From Hoeflea phototrophica DFL-43 (lineage in GTDB: Bacteria > Pseudomonadota > Alphaproteobacteria > Rhizobiales > Rhizobiaceae): a stretch of 64,000 bases of DNA. The notes below the pieces were generated by a model. The model did not search any database, had not been told where the DNA came from, and was given only the letters and a program-made list of their open reading frames with translations. Below, piece by piece: positions 26,406 to 34,369 of the stretch (position 1 is the first letter of the stretch; every line of letters begins with the position of its first letter). The translations under genes were made by a program, and so were the position numbers. The stretch covers positions 2,727,633 to 2,791,632 of the forward strand of contig NZ_CM002917.1 of assembly GCF_000154705.2 (NCBI RefSeq). Direction: 5' to 3'.

Positions 26406-27691
26406 GACAGTCTCCGGGTCTCGGCCTCAACGGCGTCTGACAGGATCGCAAGACCTTGGCTGAGAACTTCGTCCGGGGTGGTCAACGGGGCCAAAACCTT
26501 GACCACTTCACCATAAGAGCCTGACGTTTCGATGATCAGGCCGTTTTCAAAACAACGCTTGGAGATCGCCGAGGCGCGCTCGCCCGTACCTACGTCCAGC
26601 CCCAAGAACATGCCCCGTCCCTTGACCCGGTACTCGGGCGTAAGCCTCGCCAGGCTCCAGAGAGTTTGATAGACTAACTGCCCACGACGCTTGACGTCTG
26701 CCGTCAGGTTGCCGTTTGACCAGAATTTCCGGATCGTCTCGGCAGCCGTCACAAAGGCCATGCAATTGCCGCGGAACGTCCCGTTGTGTTCGCCCGGCAG
26801 CCATTGATCATATTCCGGTTTCATCAAAACCAGAGACATTGGAAGACCAATGCCCGACAATGACTTGGACAATGTGATAATGTCCGGCTCGATCCCGAAC
26901 TCTTCGAAGCTGAAGAAGCTGCCGGTGCGACCGCAGCCCGCCTGAATGTCGTCAACGATCAGGAGCGCACCATGCTTGCGCGCAACCTCTGCAATACTGC
27001 GCACCCAGTCCTTTGACGCGGCGTTTAAGCCGCCCTCGCCCTGAACCGTTTCCAAAAGGAACGCAGCAGGCTTGTCGAAACCGCTTGAGGGATCGCTAAG
27101 CGATCTGTCGAGCAGATCAGCCGTATCGATGTGCACGCCGAAGAAGCCATCGAAATGCGCGCGCATGACATTCGTCAATGGCACATGGGCTCCCGCACGG
27201 TGATGCGAATTTCCTGTTGCTGCCAAAGAGCCAAGCGAAACCCCGTGAAACCCGCCGGTGAATGCAACAATCTGCGAGCGGCCAGTGACTTTGCGCACCA
27301 GCTTCATTGCGGCCTCTACGGCATTGGTCCCAGTCGGCCCTGCAAATTGTAACCGATAAGAAAGGGAACGCGGGCGAAGTATCTTGTGCGCGAAGGTTTC
27401 GATAAAACCTTCCTTGGCCTGCGTATGAAGATCAAGGCCAAGCGTCACGCCGTTAAAGCCGATATACTCCTTCAGGCAGTCAACCAGGTCGGGGTCGTTG
27501 TGACCATAGTTCAAAGCCGAGCAGCCAGCCAGAAAGTCGATGTATTTCCGACCGTTCGACGCAACCATATGGCTGCCCAAAGCGCTGACGAATGTTGTTG
27601 TGAAGTTCCTGCAATAGCTGCGGACTTCCGACTCGATTTTTGTGGGGTTTGGCATTTTCGGCGGCTGGGTCGAAACAAGTTGAACGTTCAT
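26402..27691 (-). CDS. EctB-like diaminobutyrate--2-oxoglutarate aminotransferase
   Basis: The protein has 429 aa, class III PLP aminotransferase. It follows EctB closely: FLAGCSALNYGHNDP, QFAGPTGTNAVEAAMKLVRK, FTGGFHGVSLGSLAATGN, LETVQGEGG, LIVDDIQAGCGRTGSFFSFEE (PLP Asp), ITLSKSLSGIGLPMSLV with Schiff-base Lys276, and GEHNGTFRGN. It would convert L-aspartate-4-semialdehyde and glutamate to L-2,4-diaminobutyrate. No EctA or EctC is nearby, so the product is not going to ectoine here. The ATG at 27691 has AGGAG; an upstream start at 27799 lacks support. It is the first gene of the operon and overlaps the synthetase by ATGA. Confidence 0.9.
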   Translation of the reverse strand: MNVQLVSTQPPKMPNPTKIESEVRSYCRNFTTTFVSALGSHMVASNGRKYIDFLAGCSALNYGHNDPDLVDCLKEYIGFNGVTLGLDLHTQAKEGFIETFAHKILRPRSLSYRLQFAGPTGTNAVEAAMKLVRKVTGRSQIVAFTGGFHGVSLGSLAATGNSHHRAGAHVPLTNVMRAHFDGFFGVHIDTADLLDRSLSDPSSGFDKPAAFLLETVQGEGGLNAASKDWVRSIAEVARKHGALLIVDDIQAGCGRTGSFFSFEEFGIEPDIITLSKSLSGIGLPMSLVLMKPEYDQWLPGEHNGTFRGNCMAFVTAAETIRKFWSNGNLTADVKRRGQLVYQTLWSLARLTPEYRVKGRGMFLGLDVGTGERASAISKRCFENGLIIETSGSYGEVVKVLAPLTTPDEVLSQGLAILSDAVEAETRRLS

Positions 27692-27828
27692 GACTTTCTC
27701 CTGGACACGTGCGCGTTGGCTGCGACGTAACCATTTGACAGTCGATGGGGCGGCCTGCGTATCGGCGACAGTCCGGTCTTTTTTCGGACCATTCGCCACC
27801 GAAGGTCTGACGATATGCCGGAGAGTTA

Positions 27829-27854
27829 GGACCTTAGTCCCAAGTAGAAACTTG
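27829..27854. promoter_or_regulatory. Candidate regulator site upstream of the synthetase operon
   Basis: Two adjacent inverted repeats, GGAC-CTTA-GTCC (27829-27840) and CAAGT-AGAA-ACTTG (27841-27854), lie about 140-165 bp upstream of the aminotransferase start, in the gap after the response regulator gene. They could bind the adjacent NarL-type regulator; this is only positional inference. Confidence 0.35.
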
Positions 27855-27872
27855 CCACAAGCAAAATAGCAT

Positions 27873-27918
27873 GAGCCGCCCAGTGGGCAGGCTCGGAAAC
27901 CGGCCTGCCCGACGGCTC
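27873..27918 (-). terminator. Hairpin at the end of the response regulator gene
   Basis: GAGCCG (27873) pairs with CGGCTC (27913) and GGGCAGGC (27885) with GCCTGCCC (27903). This gives a long stem that overlaps the regulator's stop codon, with a short T-rich stretch downstream on the minus strand. It should separate the two-component operon from the synthetase operon. Confidence 0.55.
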
Positions 27919-28570
27919 AGACCGAATCAGAAAGACCTCGGTCGCGCGCAAGCAGCGCAGCTTCCACACGGTTGCGAACATGCAGCTTTTGCAGAATGTT
28001 CGTCATGTAGTGCTTGATGGTTTTTTCCTGCAAATCAAGTGCCGCGCCCACTTCCTTGTTGCTTAGCCCGTTCGCCACCAATTGAAGGATCTGCTCTTCC
28101 CTACGGGTCAGATTATCGATAGGGTGTTCTGGCTTTTTGGTCGTGTTGTTTGTGGCCACGGTCAAAAGGCGCACGGCGAGATCGGGTGAGATATAAGATT
28201 GGCCAGACGCAACACTGGACAAGGCCTCGACCAGCTGTGCGGCACCAATCCCCTTGAGGATGTAACCCGAGGCCCCCGCCTCCAAGGCATCACTCACGTT
28301 CTCATCTGCCTCCGAAACGGTCAGCATCACGATCTTGACAGTCGGGAAGGTTGCGTTGATTCGCCGCGCCGCGTTTATGCCGCCCCCTGGCATAGAGATA
28401 TCAAGGCAAACAATGTCGGGCAGATGCGTTTCGACAAGGTCAAAGGCATCCTCCGCGCACCCACACTCACCCACGACTTCAAAGAAATCCGCCTCGTTCA
28501 GGCTTCTTGCCACGCCTTCCCGGAACAGCGGATGGTCATCAACCACGACAATTGTATAAACATTACTCAT
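27917..28570 (-). CDS. NarL/FixJ-type response regulator
   Basis: The protein has 217 aa. The receiver domain has the acidic pair in VVVDDHP, phospho-accepting Asp57 in IVCLDISMPG, Thr in MLTVSEAD, and Lys in YILKG. The C-terminal LuxR-type helix-turn-helix is LTRREEQILQLVANGLSNKEVGAALDLQEKTIKHYMTNILQKL. It overlaps the kinase gene by 8 bp, so the pair is translated together. It sits directly upstream of the synthetase operon on the same strand and is the obvious candidate for controlling it, though direct evidence is lacking. Confidence 0.93.
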   Translation of the reverse strand: MSNVYTIVVVDDHPLFREGVARSLNEADFFEVVGECGCAEDAFDLVETHLPDIVCLDISMPGGGINAARRINATFPTVKIVMLTVSEADENVSDALEAGASGYILKGIGAAQLVEALSSVASGQSYISPDLAVRLLTVATNNTTKKPEHPIDNLTRREEQILQLVANGLSNKEVGAALDLQEKTIKHYMTNILQKLHVRNRVEAALLARDRGLSDSV

Positions 28571-29984
28571 CGCTGTTCTTTTCGGTTTCGGCCAACGTCA
28601 TGACAAGCCGAGTCCCTCTACCAGGGGCCGTATCAATCGTGAACGTTCCGCCTTGGCTTTCGACACGCTCACGCAAACCACGCAAGCCCAGTCCAACATT
28701 CTTTCGTTTTTCAAGCGGATCAAACCCCGGCCCCTGATCTACGACCGCGACCGTTAGGCGACCAGATTCAAAGCGGCTTTGGACCCTCTGTCCAACCCCG
28801 TCCGCATGGCGAAAGGCGTTGTTCAGTGCCTCCTGCACGAACCGAAAGATACAGATGCGGGCCGCGTTATCAAATCCCCTGCCCGGCTGGCCTTCAAACA
28901 ACAGCTCCACGGTGGTCTGTGTCCTCTTTTCATGGGCCTGAGCGGCCATGCTAATCACCTCGTAGACGTCTTTCTGATCGATTTCCGGCAAACTCAACCC
29001 GCGACACACATTCCGTATTTCCGACAAGGCATCGGACAAGGCCGTTTTAATCCGCGAGGCCTCAACCTCTTGCGACGCGTCGGTCTGGAGCCCGTCCAAA
29101 CGCAAAGATGCAAAGGCGACGGACTGCGCCGCGCCATCGTGGAGTTCTGCGCTGATCCGTTTCAGATACTGTTCATTCAGTTCACTGACACCCGATGACG
29201 CAGCTTGCATGCGGCGATGCAAGGCATCGTTCTGGGCCGAAAACCGGGACAGTTGTTCATACCGCATGTGCAAGGCCTTCTTCTGTCGCTCGATCACATG
29301 GCTGCCTTTGCGGACAATTCCAAAAAGCAGTGCGAACATGGAAATACTCACGCCAGCAACCAGCAGCCATGCCTCCAGCCGAGCGCGCAGAAGATCCCGT
29401 TCAAGTTCGGTTGCAATTTGATAGAACTCGGCCACGGCGATAATCTCGCCCGTATAGATCGAATGGATCGGATTATAAACTTCAAGCAGTGGCAAATCCA
29501 GCGAACGCTCCGCTGCATCCTCATGGTCGTTGAGATCATCGAATGCCGCGCTCAACTCGCCTTGCCAAGCCGCTGCCAAAGGCGGACTAGGCTCAAACCG
29601 TTGCCCGACTATTCCGGGGTCAGTGGCAAAAGAGACCAGGCCTCCATCGCGCCAAATCTTTACCGACAGAATGCGTTCCGAAAGGGGCGGCTTTTCGAAA
29701 ATCTCCCGGAGGGTGTCTTCGGTATCCTGCGACAGGGCCGCATTGCTGCCAAGTTGCTGCGAGAGTGGCGCAACAAAGCTTTCCATGAACAAAGCCGTCG
29801 ATATCGCCGAATTCCGCACGACGGATTCCTCGATCTCTCGACTTGTCCACCACCCAAGGATCACCATACCGATCAACATGACAATACTGCCCGCCGCAGC
29901 AAAGCGCGAATGCAAAGAAAGGTCACCACCAAAAGCGATAGTGCCAGGGGGTCTTTCCAATTGTTCGATCGCTGGTCCGTACAC
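28563..29984 (-). CDS. NarX/DegS-type sensor histidine kinase
   Basis: The protein has 473 aa. Two membrane helices (about 28-45 and 204-224) flank a periplasmic domain of some 155 residues with Cache-like spacing. A coiled coil leads to the HisKA_3 box KRISAELHDGAAQSVAF (His282), then the ATPase domain with RFVQEALNNAFRHADG, VVDQGPGFDP, and GLGLRGLRERVESQGG. The start is GTG at 29984, preceded by GGGAGG. The periplasmic ligand is unknown. It is co-transcribed with the NarL-type regulator. Confidence 0.9.
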   Translation of the reverse strand: MYGPAIEQLERPPGTIAFGGDLSLHSRFAAAGSIVMLIGMVILGWWTSREIEESVVRNSAISTALFMESFVAPLSQQLGSNAALSQDTEDTLREIFEKPPLSERILSVKIWRDGGLVSFATDPGIVGQRFEPSPPLAAAWQGELSAAFDDLNDHEDAAERSLDLPLLEVYNPIHSIYTGEIIAVAEFYQIATELERDLLRARLEAWLLVAGVSISMFALLFGIVRKGSHVIERQKKALHMRYEQLSRFSAQNDALHRRMQAASSGVSELNEQYLKRISAELHDGAAQSVAFASLRLDGLQTDASQEVEASRIKTALSDALSEIRNVCRGLSLPEIDQKDVYEVISMAAQAHEKRTQTTVELLFEGQPGRGFDNAARICIFRFVQEALNNAFRHADGVGQRVQSRFESGRLTVAVVDQGPGFDPLEKRKNVGLGLRGLRERVESQGGTFTIDTAPGRGTRLVMTLAETEKNSDE

Positions 29985-30180
29985 CGAAGTATATCCTCCC
30001 CCGACTTTTCATCACGTTTTACACTTGCGATCATCGGACTTAAGTCCAGACATAAAAAGAATTTTTGCGCTAAAGTTTGCCTCGCAGCATCTTGCCGCCG
30101 GTTCTCACACTCCAACTGAGGCCAAGCTAGCGAAGCCAATTCTTTCTGGCGTGCCCCCATCGGGTGGTCCGGTTTGATTG

Positions 30181-30996
30181 TTAGTGCATCGTTGGCCTCT
30201 GGTCCAACGGAACGATGCTTTCCGGCGCGGGTGGGCGGTAGCCCAGAGCGCTGTGCGGCCTGATCGTGTTGTAGTGGTTGCGCCATTTTTCGATCAGGAT
30301 TTGTGCCTCTCTTAGGCTGTAGAAGATTTCACCGTTGAGCAGCTCGTCCCGGAACCTGGCGTTGAAGCTTTCGCAGTATCCGTTCGCCCATGGCGATCCG
30401 GGCTTAATGTAGGCTGTCTTAGCGCCGACCGCTCCAATCCAATCCCGCACCTTCTGAGCAATGAACTCGGGGCCATTGTCGGATCTTATATATTCCGGTG
30501 GCCCGCGCAGGATGAACAGGTCCGTCAGCGCGTCCAGCACGTCGGTTGAGTTAAGTTTGCGATCGACGCGGATCATAAGCGCCTCCCTGGTGTATTCATC
30601 GATGATGTTCAGTGTCCGATAGACGCGACCATCGGCGGTGCGATCCTGCACGAAGTCATAGGACCAGACATGGTTGGGCCGCTCAGGCCGCAGACGCACG
30701 CAGGAGCCATCGTTCAGCCAGAGCCGTCCTTTCTTCTTCTGCTTTTGCGGGACCTTCAGCCCTTCACGTCGCCAGATGCGCTCGACCCGCTTGTGGTTCA
30801 CCTGCCAGCCTGCATTGTTCAGCATGCCGGTGACCATGCGGTAGCCATAGCGCCCATATTGATCGGCCAGTTCGATGATGTCATCGGTCAGCCGCTCTTC
30901 ATCGGCCCGGCCCTGGGGCACCTTGCGTTGCGTGGACCGGTGCTGCCCGAGCGTGCGGCAGGCGCGGCGTTCCGATACGCCAAGCTCCTGCCGCAC
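30181..30996 (-). CDS. IS3-family transposase OrfB (integrase core)
   Basis: The ORF is 271 codons from the first in-frame start, but the frame is open upstream through the end of orfA (SPSRRRKCIDHV precedes it). The functional product is therefore probably an OrfAB fusion made by a -1 frameshift. It has the HTH-like ERRACRTLGQHRSTQR and the rve DDE triad in HVWSYDFVQD, YIRSDNGPEF, and NGYCESFNARFRDELL. This wording is that of the IS407 group. The reading frame appears intact. Confidence 0.92.
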   Translation of the reverse strand: MRQELGVSERRACRTLGQHRSTQRKVPQGRADEERLTDDIIELADQYGRYGYRMVTGMLNNAGWQVNHKRVERIWRREGLKVPQKQKKKGRLWLNDGSCVRLRPERPNHVWSYDFVQDRTADGRVYRTLNIIDEYTREALMIRVDRKLNSTDVLDALTDLFILRGPPEYIRSDNGPEFIAQKVRDWIGAVGAKTAYIKPGSPWANGYCESFNARFRDELLNGEIFYSLREAQILIEKWRNHYNTIRPHSALGYRPPAPESIVPLDQRPTMH

Positions 30997-31028
30997 ATGG
31001 TCGATGCACTTGCGGCGACGTGAAGGGC

Positions 31029-31307
31029 TCAGAAGTTTCCCCGTGCCGCCTCGGTCAGAATGAGCTTATCCAGCGTCAGGTCAGACACGGCCCGCCGCAG
31101 CCGCTGGTTCTCTTTCTCCAGTTCCTTCAGTCGCGCAAGCTGAGACCTGCCCATCCCGCCATAGAGCTTCCGCAACCTGTAGAACGTCTGCTGCGTGACG
31201 CCGATCTGGCGCACGGCTTCCGCAACCGTCATTCCTTGTCCTTGCAGCACTTCTACCTGCCGAAGCTTCGATACGATCTCTTCGGGCTTCTCTCGTTTCC
31301 CAGCCAT
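31029..31307 (-). CDS. IS3-family transposase OrfA
   Basis: The protein has 92 aa. It has the transposase_8 helix-turn-helix (EEIVSKLRQVEVLQGQGMTVAEAVRQIGVTQQTFYRLRKLYGG) followed by a leucine-rich coiled coil (LARLKELEKENQRLRRAVSDL). It supplies DNA binding for the IS and precedes orfB with overlapping frames. Intact. Confidence 0.9.
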   Translation of the reverse strand: MAGKREKPEEIVSKLRQVEVLQGQGMTVAEAVRQIGVTQQTFYRLRKLYGGMGRSQLARLKELEKENQRLRRAVSDLTLDKLILTEAARGNF

Positions 31308-31374
31308 CGCTGATCCTCCAATTACGGGACAAACCTATCCCAGTTGGTGGACCACTTTCAGGGGGCTACTCCAG

Positions 31375-31492
31375 TAGGACTGGAACACCATCGATACCTT
31401 ACACGCATCTGAAACCGGAAGACCTGCACAAGGCGCAGACCAAATCCCAGCTCTCTGAAACAGACTTCCTGGCTGAGCTTACTTTGAGGTGA
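31375..31492 (+). pseudogene. 3' remnant of a second dusA-type integrase
   Basis: Translation from about 31402 gives YTHLKPEDLHKAQTKSQL then SETDFLAELTLR and a stop at 31490-31492. This closely parallels the C-terminus of the complete integrase (YTHLKPEDLHKEQTKPQPSETEFLAELASR split over the same positions). Upstream, GACTGGAAC matches its DWK codons but with a one-base shift. Homology stops at the IS right end, so the rest of the gene was lost at that border. It has the same orientation as the complete integrase. Confidence 0.85.
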
Positions 31493-32108
31493 TTTCAGCG
31501 CCTTACTCACCCAAGGCTTCGCCCAAAGCCGCGCAGTCAAGGCCGCGCCAGCTTCAACCGGCGCGCCGCGAAGCGGGCAACGCGCCTTGACGGAAGGCTT
31601 GGCGATGCAAACTCGCAGAAGGGGCTGCAATCCAAAGTCAGAAAGCAGGCACCAAATTTAGCCAGAATTTTCAAACGCCTAAATCGCCTGAAACACCAAC
31701 GAAAAATGAATGGGATCAAAAAGCCTTTTGAAAACAATGCACTGACCCGACCTTGGTGCCAAACCTTTATCTTGCCCTCCTAATCGGGCCTCTAACCCGC
31801 TGACCAATCACAACAAATCCACATCCATCCATCATTTCGGATACTTTCGAAACAGACCTAGGATTCTTCGCGTTCACCCGATCAAACGCATTGAGCACTG
31901 ATCAGGAGACAACCCCAACGGCCAGTCCCGCTTGCTTTCATTTTCAGATGTGACACCTTAAACCATGAAACAGTCGGGGATAGCTGCCGATTGATTTGCA
32001 TCGCCGAAATGCATATCGAATTAGGCCTTCGGTTCGAGCTCTTTGGATCCGTACCGTTCATGGTTCGCCATATCGAGCAATCTCAAAACCAGCATCCAGG
32101 GAACTCAA
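31493..32108. other. Non-coding interval after the integrase remnant
   Basis: This is about 616 bp with no ORF showing plausible coding character on either strand, and no RNA gene or clear repeat. It is AT-richer than the surrounding genes in its middle part. It may be decayed element sequence. Confidence 0.4.
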
Positions 32109-32444
32109 ATGATCACTCGCTACGCGTTGTTTAAGGGTCACGTTGCACCCAGCCAATTCGATCAATTCAAGCAGGTAGTGATGGAAGATCTGCTGCCGAC
32201 CTGGCTGGTCTATCCCGGGGTTAGTGAAGTGCGCGTCAGCTTCGGATACGGCAAGGACGATGCAGCACCTGAATGTCCATTGATCCTTGCCATGGATTTT
32301 CCCGATCAACACGCGCTTGACAAAGCACTTGAAAGTCAAGAACGGTTGGCGAGCCGTGCTGAAACCCAACGCGTGCTGCCGGGCCTGTTCGATGGGCAGA
32401 TTTTTCATTATCTGACTGAAACCGAGACCAGGCGCGGAAACTGA
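32109..32444 (+). CDS. Small dimeric alpha/beta-barrel-like protein, unknown function
   Basis: The protein has 111 aa. The pattern (strand MITRYALFKGHV, helix FDQFKQVVMEDLLPTW, strand GVSEVRVSFGYG, acidic LILAMDFPDQHALDKALESQER, then FHYLTETE) resembles ferredoxin-like EthD/Dabb/antibiotic-monooxygenase proteins. I do not recognise the family firmly. The ATG at 32109 has AGGGA upstream. It lies just before the operator region of the catabolic operon and could belong to that module, but no operator is visible upstream of it. Confidence 0.6.
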   Translation: MITRYALFKGHVAPSQFDQFKQVVMEDLLPTWLVYPGVSEVRVSFGYGKDDAAPECPLILAMDFPDQHALDKALESQERLASRAETQRVLPGLFDGQIFHYLTETETRRGN

Positions 32445-32585
32445 ACTGCCCGCGCTGATGTTCATCCGAATCCTATTTTCCGGCCAATTGCTTCAAGCGC
32501 CCCAATAACATCAGGCAAACCCAAGAAACGCTTCCTCAGCAAATCCTCTGCAAGCTTCAGTCGCAAAGATTCCATTTGACAGAAT

Positions 32586-32597
32586 TGGAACGTTCCA
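32586..32597. promoter_or_regulatory. LacI-type operator O1 (TGGAACGTTCCA)
   Basis: Perfect 12-bp palindrome, five bases after a TTGACA (32576-32581) that could be a -35 box, so a bound repressor would cover the promoter. The same sequence occurs at 32618 and 51237. It lies about 200 bp before the CoA-transferase gene. Confidence 0.7.
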
Positions 32598-32617
32598 TTA
32601 GCAGTGGGAAAAGAATT

Positions 32618-32629
32618 TGGAACGTTCCA
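32618..32629. promoter_or_regulatory. LacI-type operator O2 (TGGAACGTTCCA)
   Basis: Second identical palindrome, 32 bp centre to centre from O1 (about three helical turns), i.e. on the same face of the DNA. Both are extended by A/T on each side. The likely ligand is the LacI-family regulator encoded at 45817-46845. Confidence 0.7.
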
Positions 32630-32797
32630 TTTGATGGCATCCTGGGAGGAAGTTTTGGATCGTACGATTGGAATTGGCATCGGCTTGGCCAGGAGCTGCG
32701 CACCTGCATTTCAGCGTTGTGAACACACCGGCACGCTCCTGCTCAACCTTCTTCCCCATACACCTGCTCTCGCCCCCCACAAACAGGACGATCTCGT

Positions 32798-34369
32798 ATG
32801 AGCAAGCTGACAAGTGCCGCCGAAGCAGTTGCCCGCATTCCTGACGGAGCTGTTGTCACGGTCTCTTCTTCATCTGCTTTGGGCTGCCCCGACCTTGTCC
32901 TGAAGGCCATTGGTGAACGCTTCGATGCCGAAGGACACCCCAGCAACCTCACCACAATCCACCCGATTGCCGCTGGCGACATGTATGGCGTCAAAGGTGT
33001 GGATCACATTGCCAAGGACGGGCTGCTGGCGCGTATTCTCGGCGGCTCCTATCCCTCAGGTCCCTCCAGCAAGCCGATGCCGGAAATCTGGAAGATGGTC
33101 ATCGAGAACCGCGTTGCTGCCTACAACGTTCCCTCAGGCATCTTGTTTGATATGAACCGCGAAACCGCAGCAAACCGTCCCGGCGTGCTAACCAAGGTCG
33201 GTCTGGAGACTTTTGTCGACCCGATCCGCGAAGGCTGCGCCATGAACGCGCTTGCTACCACCGCTCCCATCGTCAGCCGGGTGGAATTTGCCGGTGACAC
33301 CTGGCTGCACTTCCCCAACATCATCCCGAATGTCGCCCTCCTGCGCGCCACCACGGCCGATGAGCACGGCAACCTCACCTATGAACACGAGGGCGCTTAT
33401 CTTGGCGGACTGGAGCAAGCGATTTGTGTACGCAATCATGGCGGCCTGGTGATCGCACAAGTCAGCCGTATGACCAAGCGCGGCTCCCTGCGACCGCATG
33501 ATGTGCGGGTGCCTGGGCATCTGGTTGATCTGGTAGTGATCGACCACGATCAGAAACAAACTTGCGAAACACCCTATGATCCGGCGATCTCCGGCCAAAT
33601 CATGCGGCCATGGGACAGCTTCACGCTGGCTGAGCATGGCGTCGAGAAAATCATTGCTCGGCGCGCGGCGATGGAGCTTCGGCCCGGCATGACCGCCAAT
33701 CTGGGCTTCGGCATCTCGGCGATGGTGCCGCGTATCCTGCTCGAAGAAGGCCATCCCGAAGCCGTGACCTGGGTCATTGAACAGGGCGCTGTAGGCGGCA
33801 TGCCGTTGACCGGTTTTGCCTTCGGCTGCGCCTCCAATGCCGATGCCTTCGTGCCCTCGCCGCAGCAGTTCATCTATTTCCAGGGCGGCGGTTTTGATGT
33901 CTCCTTCCTGTCCTTCCTGGAGGTCGACGCCGAAGGCAATGTCAATGTCTCCAAACTGGGCAAGAAACCCTATCTGACGGCTGGATGCGGTGGCTTTGTC
34001 GACATCACGTCGGGTGCCAGGAAAGTCGTGTTCTCGGGCTGGTTCGAGGCCGGAGCTGAGATCGAACTGACCTCGGAGGGCATCAAGGTTGTCGCTCCCG
34101 GCAAGTTCACCAAGATGGTCGAAGCCGTTGAACATGTGACCTTCTCGGGCAAGCGGGCGGGGCAACTGGGCCAGGACGTGCTCTATGTAACCGAACGCTG
34201 CGTGATCCGGCTCAGCGAAACCGGACTGGTCGCCACTGAGATTATGCCCGGGATAGATCCGGCGCGCGATATCGTTGCGGCTTCTGGCGGGCGTGTGCAG
34301 CTTGCGCCGGATGCCATCACCTTGCCGCTATGGCTTCTGGCCGACGCACCCATGGGGTGGGGCAAATGA
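32798..34369 (+). CDS. Acyl-CoA:carboxylate CoA-transferase (family I)
   Basis: The protein has 523 aa, a fused alpha-beta CoA-transferase like propionate CoA-transferase/acetate CoA-transferase YdiF. It has two Rossmann-like halves, the GG-rich NIIPNVALLRATTADEHGNLTYEHEG loop, and catalytic glutamate in VIEQGAVGGMP. QFIYFQGGGFDVSFL and the C-terminal ERCVIRLSETGLVATEIMPGID also match the family. It would activate a carboxylic acid by CoA exchange. It is the first gene of a long plus-strand operon controlled by the two upstream palindromes, and overlaps the enoyl-CoA hydratase gene by ATGA. Confidence 0.9.
   Translation: MSKLTSAAEAVARIPDGAVVTVSSSSALGCPDLVLKAIGERFDAEGHPSNLTTIHPIAAGDMYGVKGVDHIAKDGLLARILGGSYPSGPSSKPMPEIWKMVIENRVAAYNVPSGILFDMNRETAANRPGVLTKVGLETFVDPIREGCAMNALATTAPIVSRVEFAGDTWLHFPNIIPNVALLRATTADEHGNLTYEHEGAYLGGLEQAICVRNHGGLVIAQVSRMTKRGSLRPHDVRVPGHLVDLVVIDHDQKQTCETPYDPAISGQIMRPWDSFTLAEHGVEKIIARRAAMELRPGMTANLGFGISAMVPRILLEEGHPEAVTWVIEQGAVGGMPLTGFAFGCASNADAFVPSPQQFIYFQGGGFDVSFLSFLEVDAEGNVNVSKLGKKPYLTAGCGGFVDITSGARKVVFSGWFEAGAEIELTSEGIKVVAPGKFTKMVEAVEHVTFSGKRAGQLGQDVLYVTERCVIRLSETGLVATEIMPGIDPARDIVAASGGRVQLAPDAITLPLWLLADAPMGWGK

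Larger units (their letters stand above)
30147..31372 (-). mobile_element. IS3-family insertion sequence (IS407-like), about 1226 bp
   Basis: The element contains overlapping orfA and orfB of an IS3-family transposase on the minus strand. Imperfect terminal inverted repeats are visible: TGGCGTGCCCCCATCGGGTG starting at 30147, and the reverse complement of the right end, TGGAGTAGCCCCCTGAAAGT starting at 31372. Both continue into GTGGTCC. The flanking 4-bp sequences (TTTC left, AGTA right) do not match, so no target duplication remains. It separates the polymer module from the catabolic module. Confidence 0.85.

Noticed and set aside
26402..27691. Ectoine biosynthesis locus
   Set aside because: Only an EctB-like gene is present; EctA and EctC are absent and the next gene is a synthetase.
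31537..31737. Short ORFs in the region after the integrase remnant
   Set aside because: No ribosome sites, no motifs and overlapping frames on both strands; treated as non-coding.
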